Of a stretch of DNA of 64,000 nucleotides, positions 47,473 to 58,100 are shown piece by piece. The notes below the pieces were generated by a model. That model saw only the letters and a program-made list of their open reading frames with translations. It was not told the origin of the DNA and searched no databases. Both the position numbers and the translations under genes were made by a program. Source of the stretch: Bacteroidota bacterium (GTDB taxonomy: Bacteria; Bacteroidota; Bacteroidia; AKYH767-A; 2013-40CM-41-45); contig JADJSV010000017.1 of the NCBI GenBank assembly GCA_016711505.1, positions 62,001 through 126,000 of the forward strand. The letters run 5' to 3'. Position 1 is the first letter of the stretch. Every line of letters starts with the position of its first letter.

Positions 47473-47698
47473 TAAAACGAAAGCTTAACATTCAATTGAT
47501 ATCAGGCGGAGAAAAATTCACTGATTTTTTTAAACACTAAGAGCACTTAGTTCACAGAGAGTTCACGGAAATAGCTCTGCTTAATCAGAAGAGAAAATTC
47601 TATTAAAAATATTACATTAAAATTACGGTTGTTAATCTACGAAATAGCAACGTTAACCAAATATTGAGAGCAAAAAACTCATTACCTAGAATTACTAT

Positions 47699-47706
47699 TA
47701 CCTTCG
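47699..47706 (+). promoter_or_regulatory. Candidate -7 box (TACCTTCG)
   Basis: One mismatch to TAnnTTTG, 22 bases before the ATG at 47729. Identical box and spacing to 40492-40499. No -33 element seen. Confidence 0.33.
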
Positions 47707-47728
47707 TATTAACAAATTCTCTCTCACC

Positions 47729-49939
47729 ATGAAAAAACAACTACTTATAGTAATTTTTATTCTCGTTTCTTTTTGCACCTATGGACAGGTAAGTTCAATC
47801 GTTCCAAATTCTGCTTCCAAGGGTACGACTTTGAGAACTGTAATTACAATGGCGCAAAATGTCCTTCTGTGGTCTAGTCCACCAATGGGCGCAACCGATG
47901 TTTATCTTCAACAAGGATCAACAATTATTTATGTTGATGCTTTTGATCCGGCAGTAAATATTTATCCCGGTTGGTTTCAATACTCTGATTCAATGTATGT
48001 CGATTGGACAATTCCTGCTAATATTCCCAGTGGATCCTATGATGTTCACGTATTAACATATGATGGATCATTTCCGCCATCCTATTTTGATAATATATTG
48101 GCATCGGGATTTTTAATAAACGGGGCAGCAGGAACAATTGAAGGTGATGTCTTTTTCGATTATAACCAGAACGGCCTTCGCGACGGAAACGATTATGCAC
48201 TCAGAAATCAACGAGTACAGTTAAACCCTGTCAATTTTACTACATACACCAATTCAAGCGGACATTATTCCGCATATTTGGATTCAGGCAATTATACTGC
48301 TTCACTTATTCTCGGCAGTTATACTTTAACAACTGCAAATCCATCTTATAATGTCACCTTACCACCATCCTCCACAGGAAATGATTTTGGTGTGTACAAT
48401 GCTTCAGTTGGATTGTCGCAATCATTTTATGCATGGCATCATCCTATGCGATGTAATGCACTTGGTTATACTTATATATATCAGGGAAATTACAGTCCGA
48501 TCCCGGTTAACGGAAGTATTACAATGATTCATTCGAACAACATGCCGTTCAATGCTTCGATCCCGCCGCCTGATGTTATTTCAGGAGATACGCTTGTTTG
48601 GTATTACAATAATTTATTACCGGGACAAGCTCTGCATATTGGAAATCCTTATATAACATTCAATAATCCACCTGCAGGGCAAACTATCTGGTGGGCCATT
48701 TATGACTCGGTATTTGATAACTCGAATACACTGCTTGGCGTTCTTCGAGATACATTCTCATTCGCAGTTTCGTGTGCAGTAGATCCGAACGACAAACTTG
48801 TTTCTCCTCAAGGGGCAACTGCACAGCATTACGTTCCGATGAATTCACCACTTACATTCACCATAAATTTCCAAAACACAGGAAATGATACAGCGTTCAA
48901 TGTTGTGATATTGGACACACTGGACTTTGATCTTGACTTGAGTACATTTGAAGTTTTGGGAAGTAGTGATCCGGTCAATATTCAAATGGACGCAAATGGT
49001 GCTATTCAATTCCGGTTCGACAACATACTCTTACCCGACAGCAATATCGATGAACCTGGTAGCCATGGAATGGTCATCTATAAGATCAATCCGAAAGCCG
49101 GCCTGACTGATCCAACTCAGATCACAAACACTGCTCATATCGTGTTTGACTTCAATGGTGCTATTGTTACAAACACTTCCTTAACAACATTAAGCAATCT
49201 GCAATACCCTTCGGCATCATTCAATGTTGCAGATCCTACCATCTGTCAAAACAGCTGTATTGTTTTCAATGACCAGTCCAGTTCCGGAACAACTTATTCA
49301 TGGTCGTTCCCGGGAGGTAATCCTGCTTCAAGTTCGAATGCAAATCCGGGAGCGGTATGTTATAATACCGTTGGACAATTTGATGTTCAGCTGATCGTTT
49401 CTAATCCGCTTGGCTCTGATACTCTGACACAGATCCAATACATTAATGTTAGCTCCTCGCCTGCAGGTTTGAATGTTACTCAATCAGGCGATACACTTTG
49501 GGCTAATGCAGGTTACGATTCTTACCAATGGTTTTATGAAAACGATTCCATTCAGGGAGCTACAGGTCAATATTATGTTGCACCTATAAGTGGTGATTAC
49601 GGAATTGTTGTTGCCAATCTTAATGGTTGCACATCAGGTGTAAATATTCCTAACGTTATTTCTGCAATAAGCGAAATGATCGACAGCAAAGGGATTTTAT
49701 TATATCCTAATCCGACTTCAGGAGAATTTGAAATTTCATTTTCAGCTTTCGGAAAAACCAATGCCAGAATTGTAGTAACAAATTCTACTGGTCAGACAGT
49801 GTCAGATAAATCTATCGTAGTTAATTCAGGTATAAATAAAATAAAGTTTGACGAAAGTATTTTAACTGAAGGAATTTATTCTGTACAAATTATTTCGACA
49901 GAACAAACCATCACTAAGCAATTATTAAAAACTAAATAG
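47729..49939 (+). CDS. T9SS cargo protein with SdrD-B-like, NTGNDTAF module and PKD domains
   Basis: 736 aa. Signal peptide (about 1-19, ending TYGQ). An IPT-like N-terminal domain (about 22-130) is followed by an SdrD-B-like domain (about 135-215, IEGDVFFDYNQNGLRDGND). Next comes the DPNDKLVSP ... INFQNTGNDTAFNVVILDTL ... FDNILLPDSNIDEPGSHG module (about 350-490), shared with the RCC1 protein at 13090. A PKD domain follows (about 495-575, ASFNVADPTICQNSC ... YSWSFPGGNP), then an Ig-like segment and a sorting domain (about 655-736, ILLYPNPTSGEFEI ... LTEGIYSVQII). Probably a surface or adhesin-like structural protein. Confidence 0.87.
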   Translation: MKKQLLIVIFILVSFCTYGQVSSIVPNSASKGTTLRTVITMAQNVLLWSSPPMGATDVYLQQGSTIIYVDAFDPAVNIYPGWFQYSDSMYVDWTIPANIPSGSYDVHVLTYDGSFPPSYFDNILASGFLINGAAGTIEGDVFFDYNQNGLRDGNDYALRNQRVQLNPVNFTTYTNSSGHYSAYLDSGNYTASLILGSYTLTTANPSYNVTLPPSSTGNDFGVYNASVGLSQSFYAWHHPMRCNALGYTYIYQGNYSPIPVNGSITMIHSNNMPFNASIPPPDVISGDTLVWYYNNLLPGQALHIGNPYITFNNPPAGQTIWWAIYDSVFDNSNTLLGVLRDTFSFAVSCAVDPNDKLVSPQGATAQHYVPMNSPLTFTINFQNTGNDTAFNVVILDTLDFDLDLSTFEVLGSSDPVNIQMDANGAIQFRFDNILLPDSNIDEPGSHGMVIYKINPKAGLTDPTQITNTAHIVFDFNGAIVTNTSLTTLSNLQYPSASFNVADPTICQNSCIVFNDQSSSGTTYSWSFPGGNPASSSNANPGAVCYNTVGQFDVQLIVSNPLGSDTLTQIQYINVSSSPAGLNVTQSGDTLWANAGYDSYQWFYENDSIQGATGQYYVAPISGDYGIVVANLNGCTSGVNIPNVISAISEMIDSKGILLYPNPTSGEFEISFSAFGKTNARIVVTNSTGQTVSDKSIVVNSGINKIKFDESILTEGIYSVQIISTEQTITKQLLKTK

Positions 49940-49958
49940 TTTAACCAGAAATATGATC

Positions 49959-49995
49959 AAAAAAAATGTCTCCGGGATCCGGGGACATTTTTTTT
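49959..49995. terminator. Intrinsic terminator (bidirectional)
   Basis: AAAAAATGTCTCCGGGATCC is mirrored by GGATCCGGGGACATTTTTT with one mismatch, centred on GGATCC, and followed by T8. It serves the + strand T9SS gene; a second weaker inverted repeat (AACTTACTCTTA / TAAGAGTAAGTT, about 50003-50053) lies before the minus-strand stop of the ligase. Confidence 0.85.
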
Positions 49996-50085
49996 GCTTT
50001 CAACTTACTCTTACGCTTGTTTTAATCTTAGAGTAAGTTTAAGAGTAAGTTTATAGAAAAGTACCGGCATACTATTTATTGGCTA

Positions 50086-51753
50086 TTAGCTTAGGCCTTC
50101 AATCTCACCATTCACAATTCCTATAGTCTTTGCATTTGGTTCTTCAGGTAACCCCGGCATCCTCATGATCTCGCCGATTATGGCTACAACAAATCCGGCA
50201 CCTGCATTGATAACAACATCCTGAATCGTTAGTGTGAAATCAGAAGGAGCATTTACAAGTTTAGGGTCTTCACTGAATGAATATTGTGTCTTAGCAATAC
50301 ATACAGGTAACCTTAGCCATCCTAAACGTTCAAATTTTTTAAGTTTTGTTTCTGCTTTCGGACTAAAAGAAACCTGCCCGGCATGATAGATCTTCTTGGC
50401 AACTTTTTCAATTTTTAGTTTCAACGGATCTACATCATCGTAGGTAAATAATATTGGAGCTGATGGTGATTCTTCAATTACACGAACTACCTCTGTAGCA
50501 AGTTCTCTTGCTCCTTCTCCACCTGATTCAAATCCGGAATTTACAACAAATGAAATATGGCGATCTTTACACCATTGTCTGATGTAATCAATTTCATTTT
50601 GCGAGTCGAATGGATAATGATTCAGTGAAACAATTATACTTTGTCCAAATGCGCGTAAATTTTCTACGTGACGTTCAAGATTTGGAATTCCTTTCTGCAT
50701 CGAAAAAAGATCAGGCTTTTTCGTTTCTTCGTAAGCAACTCCGCCATGTAATTTTAGAGCCTGAGTACTTAAAACAAGTACAGTTGCTTTTGGATGCAAT
50801 CCGGATAACCTACATTTTATATCCATAAACTTTTCTGCACCTAAGTCACTTCCGAAACCGGCTTCAGTAACGACATAATCAGAAACCGATAATGCCATTT
50901 TTGTTGCGATCAAAGAATTGCAACCATGAGCAATATTTGCAAATGGTCCGCCATGAACAAAGGCAGGTGTGTTCTCAGTAGTCTGAACAAGGTTAGGCAT
51001 CAAAGCATCTTTCAGTAAAACAGTAATTGCACCTGCAACACCAAGATCTTTTACTGTAAAAGGAGATTTATCCTGTTTGTAACCGACAACAACTTTTTCT
51101 ATCCGCGCTTCAAGATCTTCGAGACTGGTAGACAAACAAAAAAGTGCCATTATCTCTGATGCGGGAGTGATATCAAATCCGGTTTCAACGAGTTCGGCTT
51201 TTGCTCCTTGTCCGATTCCTGTAATGATGCTTCTCAAAGAACGATCATTTACATCCAGCACTCTTCGCCAAACAATTGAATCAATTTCTTCTGGTTTATG
51301 ATGATTCTGATATTGATGATTGTCGAGCAAAGCCGAGATCATATTGTTCGCCGAAGTGATCGCATGAAAATCGCCGGTGAAATGCAGATTGATCGCATCC
51401 ATTGGAAGCACCTGTGCATATCGGCGACCTGTTGCGCCGCCTTTCATACCAAAGCACGGACCCAGGCTTGGTTCGCGTAAAGCGACCGATGCCTTCTTTC
51501 CGATCTTATTTAAACCAAGGGAAAGCGATATTGATGTAACTGTTTTTCCTATTCCTGCTTTTGTCGGTGTTATGGCGGTAACGAGAATCAGATTACTGCT
51601 TTTAATTTTTTCTTCGTTGATATATGACAAAGGTACCTTTGCAATATATTTTCCGTGTTGAATAATATCGTCAGAATTGATTCCTAATTCTCCGGCAACT
51701 TCTGAAATATTTTTCAGTTTGGTTGTGCGGGAGATTTCTATTGCTGAGAGCAT
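50086..51753 (-). CDS. fhs: Formate--tetrahydrofolate ligase
   Basis: 555 aa, the usual length for the enzyme, which joins formate to tetrahydrofolate using ATP to give 10-formyl-THF in one-carbon metabolism; cytoplasmic. Family motifs: TAITPTKAGIGKTVTSISLSLGL with the ATP-binding P-loop variant (about 60-80), REPSLGPCFGMKGGATGRRYAQVLPMDAINLHFTGDFHAI (about 93-132), VHGGPFANIAHGCNSLIAT (about 268) and VVTEAGFGSDLGAEKFMDIKCR (about 295). It stands alone between T9SS genes, with no other folate genes nearby. TAACTTCG at 51799-51806 may be its -7 box. Confidence 0.96.
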   Translation of the reverse strand: MLSAIEISRTTKLKNISEVAGELGINSDDIIQHGKYIAKVPLSYINEEKIKSSNLILVTAITPTKAGIGKTVTSISLSLGLNKIGKKASVALREPSLGPCFGMKGGATGRRYAQVLPMDAINLHFTGDFHAITSANNMISALLDNHQYQNHHKPEEIDSIVWRRVLDVNDRSLRSIITGIGQGAKAELVETGFDITPASEIMALFCLSTSLEDLEARIEKVVVGYKQDKSPFTVKDLGVAGAITVLLKDALMPNLVQTTENTPAFVHGGPFANIAHGCNSLIATKMALSVSDYVVTEAGFGSDLGAEKFMDIKCRLSGLHPKATVLVLSTQALKLHGGVAYEETKKPDLFSMQKGIPNLERHVENLRAFGQSIIVSLNHYPFDSQNEIDYIRQWCKDRHISFVVNSGFESGGEGARELATEVVRVIEESPSAPILFTYDDVDPLKLKIEKVAKKIYHAGQVSFSPKAETKLKKFERLGWLRLPVCIAKTQYSFSEDPKLVNAPSDFTLTIQDVVINAGAGFVVAIIGEIMRMPGLPEEPNAKTIGIVNGEIEGLS

Positions 51754-52110
51754 TGAAGTTTTGAAGTTTAGTGACCGTTTAGATCAATTATAAGGCAGCG
51801 AAGTTAAAAAGGTTAGTCGAACTTAACAGAAGATTAATAAAATACGAGTAAATAATAATTTTAATTATTCAAGCCTTTACATGTGCCTGGTTCAGATAAA
51901 AATACCATAATTAATCCCGTAATTTCCCGCATTTTACCCATAAAAACCACATCCAACTACTTTCTTTAAAATCCATTTTTATTTTACCTATAAATTCCTA
52001 TTTTGCATAATACTACAATAATTTTCCTTAAATAATTAATAATAAAATATATAAAACACACATTAGTAAATTGCATTTTAAATTATAACCACACCAACCC
52101 ATACACTACT
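51754..52110. other. Gene-free divergent spacer
   Basis: About 360 very AT-rich bases between fhs (minus) and the giant GloVer-repeat gene (plus). Contains a probable fhs -7 box (TAACTTCG, minus strand). A poly-pyrimidine-leaning stretch (about 51905-52000) has no clear structure. No ORF or repeat seen. Confidence 0.5.
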
Positions 52111-55100
52111 ATGAATTTTAAATTTTACTTCCTAACACTCATCATAATGATGGGGTTAAACGCTAATGCCCAAACAAATCTCTGGTCTGTTACTCCTAAT
52201 GGCGGAACCGAAGGAGCCGGAGCAATTTACAAGATCTCTGATGATGGTTTATCATATCAAAATGCTCTAAACTTTCCTGTCACAGGATTTGTTGGAGCAT
52301 CGCCGAAGTATAACACACAATGTCAGGCAACCAATGGTAAAATATATGGTACCATGACAGAAGGAGGTTTTAACAATTTAGGATTGATATATTCTTACGA
52401 TATTACGACTTCAACTTTCACTGCACTTTACCACTTTAACGCATTGGGAGATGGAATAAATCCTTCCGGGAGTTTAATGCAAGCAAGCAATGGTTTATTG
52501 TATGGAATGACACCCGATGGCGGTGCATTTAGCAGCGGAGTAATCTTTAGTTTTGATATCGTAACAGGAATCTATACTAAGCTTTTCGATTTCCAATCTA
52601 CTAATGGAAAATATCCTGCAGGTGGATTGATTCAAGCGTCAAATGGACTACTTTATGGAACGACTTTTCAAGGTGGGCTCAATAATGGTGGGACAATTTT
52701 CAGCTTCAATACTTCAACATTAACATTTATTAAGTTGCATGATATGGCAACGGGATCGTTTACTGTTGGAAACCTTAAGCAATCTCTCAATGGAAAACTT
52801 TATGGTATGACTTCTCTTGGTGGTGCTAACAATCAAGGAACAATTTTCAGTTATGATATTTCAACATCAACTTATTCAAAACGATTTGACTTTTTAAGTG
52901 CAAATGGATATTACCCACTTGGGGGATTAGTTGAAACTACTTCAGGACTTTTTTATGGCTTAACACCACTTGGCGGCACAAATGCAGATGGTGTAATATT
53001 CAGCTTTGTTGATGCAACAACAACATATACCAAATTGCATGAGTTCAATAATTCTTTAGCAACTAATGGTGGATCTCCATATAGTAGCCTCATGCTTGCA
53101 AGTAATGGAAAACTATATGGAACAACCACAATAAATGGAACAGCAGGCGGTGGTACTCCTTTCGGTACAATTTTCAGTTTCACAATAAACACTTCAACTT
53201 ATGCAAAAGTCTTTAGTTTTACAGGAACTGCAACCGGTGGTTCACCACAAACTGCGCTGCTTCAAGCAACAAATGGAAAACTTTACGGTCTGTGCAATGG
53301 CTATGGAAACGGTCCATTCGGATCAGCTTTCAGTTGGGATCCTACAACCTCATTATTTGTTAAATTGACTGATCTGTTTGTTATTCAAGTCGGAGGTCGC
53401 GCGACCGGCTCAATGATCAAAGCAAGTGATGGACTATTTTATGGCCTTTCACAAGGTGGCGGTAATAATTTAAGTGGAACTTTGTATAGCTATAATCCTT
53501 CAAGTAATGTTTTATTAAAACTAGTGGATCTTCCGGCAAATTCAAATCCCGAAGGAGCTTTGGTTCAGGCTCCTGATGGTAAGTTGTATGGTATGACCAG
53601 AGGAGGAGGTTCAGGTGGTTTCGGAAGTATTTTTAGTTACGATATTTCTACAGCTACTTTTACTATTTTACATAATATGGCAAATGCTACTGGACGTACG
53701 CCAAGTGGCAGCCTAATAGTAGGCAATGATGGTAATCTTTATGGAATGACAACCTATGGTGGTGCAACTGGCGATGGAGTTATCTTTAAATTTGTTATTT
53801 CAACATCTACATATATTAAGCTCGCCGATCTTAATTCCTCAATTAATGGAGAAAGACCATATGGTAATTTACTTAAAGCCTCCAATGGATTGATGTATGG
53901 ATTGAACATATTAGGTGGAGCAAATAATTTTGGAGTCTTATTTGAATTTAATCCTACAACAAATGTGCTGACAAAAAAACTGGACTTTGGTGGTACTATA
54001 GGCGCACAACCCTGGGGAAGTCTGATTCAGGCTACTAACGGACTTTTGTATGGTTTGACAACTATAGGCGGTGTATTAAATGGCGGTACTATTTTCAGTT
54101 ACAATACTTCTACAAATACGGGAACGAAAATTCATGATTTCTCAAATATATTACCCTCAGGAAATACTCCATACGGAACTCTTTTTCAATCTGCAAACGG
54201 AAAACTTTATGGCGCAACACGAATTGGTGGAACAAATAACTTAGGAACTGTTTTTTCATACGATATAAATACTGCTACATTTACAAAAATTCATGACAAC
54301 GCAACTTTTGATGGTATAAACTCTTTACATGCAGCATTCATAGAAACTGGTATGAGTCTTGCCGTTGGCACAATACCAACCTATTTATGCGAAGGAAGCA
54401 CTATAAATATTCCTGTTGAAACCAGTGACTTGTTTAACGCAGGAAATGTTTTTACTGCACAACTCAGTAATTCATCCGGAAGTTTTGCAAGCCCAACCAC
54501 CATTGGTACACTAACATCGCAAACAGCAGGAAATATTTCTGCAACTATTCCAACCGGATTATCGAACTCCGGATATAGAATCAGAATCGTTTCTTCAAGT
54601 CCTGCGATTACTACTGCAAACAGTCCTTCGCTGATCATAAGACCATTTAATAAAACAATCTTCTTCGAACAAATGGGAATTGTTGCGGGAACAACTACCA
54701 CAAGTGCACACGAAACTGCAAATGGTTTTGATAACGATGGTCTCACAATGACCGGAAGTGCTGATGTAAGGGTCACTGTTCCTTCCAACGGTTACTCACA
54801 AGCATCCGGAAATGCAAATGTGTTTTTTAATATTACTTCTGGACTTAATTTTCAAATTAGCGGAATAAATACTACCGGACAAACCGGACTAGAGTTAAGT
54901 TTTGGAATTTACAAAAGCAGCACTCTCTCAATTGCTGACCTTCTAATTGTTGAAGTCAGTTCTGATGGAGTCAGCTATCAACCTCTTACATATACTTTAC
55001 CAATAGGACCCGGAACCAATGTATGGCAACATCGTACTGCAACAGGGGTAATTCCTGCAACTGCCAATTTAAGGATTCGATTCCGTCAAAGTGCTGTCAT

Positions 55101-58100
55101 TCCAACGAATCAATATAGAATAGATGATATAAGGTTATCAGCTGATAATTTAAATCCTTCTATTACTGCTGCTACCCCAACTTTCGTCTGTAACTTTAGC
55201 ACTTTATCACTTTTTGCTCCGACCAATCAATCTTATTTATGGTCCAATGGTTCTACTATTCAAAATATAGTTGTATCAACTGCCGGAATATATAATTGTA
55301 CAATGACAAGTTTCAATGGATGTTCAGCAACTTCAAACAGTATAAATGTTAATGACAGTACACCTTCTCAATTTTCTGTTACCGGTGGCGGTACTTATTG
55401 TTCAAGTCCCGGAACAGGATCATTAATTGGAATGAGTTCATCACAGGTCGGTTACAATTATCAACTTTACCTAGGAATTACTCCAGTGGGTGCTCCTGTG
55501 GCAGGGACTGGAAGCTCATTGAGTTTCGGATTAAAAACTGCTACAGGAAATTATTCTGTTATTTCTACCTACGGCACTTCAACGTGTACAAGAAATATGC
55601 TTAACACTGTTAATGTTGGTGTTGCCACTTCATCAACGTACTACGCAGATACAGATGGCGATGGATTCGGAAATCCCGCTGCTCCAATACAATTATGCGC
55701 ACCTACTGTAGGCTATTCATTAAACAATACAGATTGCAACGATACAGCAGCTGTTGCATATCCTGGGGCAACAGAGATCTGTAATGGCATAGACGATGAT
55801 TGCGATAACTATATTGATGAAGGATGCGGTGCACCGATATATTGTATCGGGCCAAGCGCTTCTTATATAGCACCATCAGGTCCATCGTATGTCAATCAAT
55901 TCTCTCCCTTTCCAACACTTAATGCTGCCGTCACTTTTCTGAATTCATTTGCTCCTACTTCACATGTGATCTTTGAATTACAAAATGATTATACAAGTAC
56001 AGGAGAAGCTTTTCCTATTATTATTAATTACCAGGGAAATGCTTCAGCGACTGCTGTTTTCAGACCAAGAAGCGATGTTTCAACCATGTTGACAATTTCA
56101 GGAGTTGGTGTAGGTGTTACCTCCGGATTAATTGAGTTTACGGGAGCTGACTATGTAACATTTGACGGATCTCCAGGAGGTGTGCAAGGAAATATTTCAT
56201 ACTTGAGGGTTCGCAATACAACTAACGGAAATGCAAATGCAAATTTTCATTTAAAAAGCGATGCTACACACAACACAATTAATGCCATTACAATTGAAGG
56301 TGGGAACAATTCATACCATTGCATCTTGTTAGGTTCTTCACTGGGAACTACAGGTAATGATTTTAATATTATCCGAAACAATGTCATCAGTAACAGGAGC
56401 GATGGAAGTCCCTTTCCACCTGAGATTGCCGTTCATTCTTCAGGTGCTGGCAACGGTGCTGCAGCGAACAGCGATAATGAGATTATAAATAATAAAATTG
56501 TAAATATCAGCGATGGAATAAAAATTGAGTTATTTGGAAATGAGGGTAACTGGAATATCAGCAATAATCATATCTATTTTACAAACAATTCTCTTACTAC
56601 AAAAATCTCGGAGGCAATTTCTGTTTCCAGTATTGGAAACCTCACGGCAACAATTTCTTCGAATTATATCGGCGGAACAGCTCCATTTGCGGCAGGAGCA
56701 CCGATGATAGAAACCAGTGGGACAATCGGAACAGGAAGCATCTATGTCCGAATATTAAACGCAACTACTAAATCTACTATATCCGGGAATGTTATTAAAA
56801 ACATGCAAAGACCTAGTGTAGGTGGTGGGTCATTTACAGGGATTGTTGTGGAATCCTGCCCAACAGATATTATTGATAATGTCATAGGAGATCCAAATGT
56901 TTTGAATGATCTCTCATTTGGTGATAGTTGCGACATTTTATTCAAGGGAATAAACTATACTTCAGCGCAAGACTTAATGAATATCTCAATTTCAGGAAAC
57001 AAATTGAGCAATTTACTTTTCAGTAGAACAGGTTCGACATCGAGATCGTTTCTGGGAATATATTATTCGAATCCCTTTCAAACATCCACAACATCAATCA
57101 TCTCAAACAATCTTATCAATTCTATCGATTATAGAAGCCAAGGGAATGTCACATGTATTACTGCCGAAAGTTTGGAAAATGCAGCTCTGCCGTTAGTTTT
57201 TTCTGCAAATGTTATCGAGAATATAAAGATGTCAAATGTAGATGCCGGTTCATTCAAAGGCATTTTCTGCGAAAAAGCAAATGTTTCAATTATTGGAAAC
57301 AGAATAGGTAGTTTTACAAATCCTGATGACATTTCTATTGCTTCGGCAACAACACATTATGGAATTTCATTGAACTTTAATTTCGAAGGGAACGGTTTAA
57401 TTCAATATGATACTATTGCAAACTTTACTCTTACGAATACATCAGCTTCAAATAAATTTATTGGAATTTATGCAAGAATAAAAGGTTCACTAATTAATGA
57501 AGTCTCAAGTAATGTTGTAAAAAACATCTCATCGCATGCAATTGGTTCCGGAAATATTTATTCTAATTCTTCTGATTTCAATATTAATGGAATCTTGTAT
57601 TTAAGTTTAGGCACCTCGGGCTTATCTGTTTCTAAAAATTCAATTTCAGGATTGAAAGCAGTTACGACTTCATCTCTGTCAAATACTGGAATCTCAGCGA
57701 TCAGTATTTTGAGAAATTCGGCACCGTTGTTAAATGTTAATGGCAACAGCATTCATTCACTTACTAACACTTGCACTAGCACATCTTCATTTCCCATGAT
57801 TTTCGGGATCAGATTTACCGGAATACAATCAAATTCGACCACATTGATTAATAATATGATCTCACTTAACAACGGCACGAATACTAATGCGGTTGACATC
57901 TATGGAATTTATGATGATGTTGCATATAGTGTTCAAAACGGAAATTCTAAAAACTACTATTACAATTCAGTTTCAATTTCAGGATCTAATTCAAATACAG
58001 CACGTTCATCTGCTTTCTGGCAAAGCAATAATGATGTTATTATCAGTTTAAAGAATAATATTTTCCATAATACCAGATCAGGAACAGGCAGTCACTTTGC

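Noticed and set aside
47515..47580. ACACTAAGAGCACTTAG / TTCACAGAGAG words that resemble a dispersed Bacteroidota repeat (also faintly near 6885-6930)
   Set aside because: Single degenerate copies with no clear arms or boundaries in this window; cannot be supported as a repeat from here.
54381..54788. 135-codon minus-strand frame inside the giant GloVer-repeat gene
   Set aside because: Antisense shadow of a Ser/Thr/Asn-rich coding region; no domain or signal.
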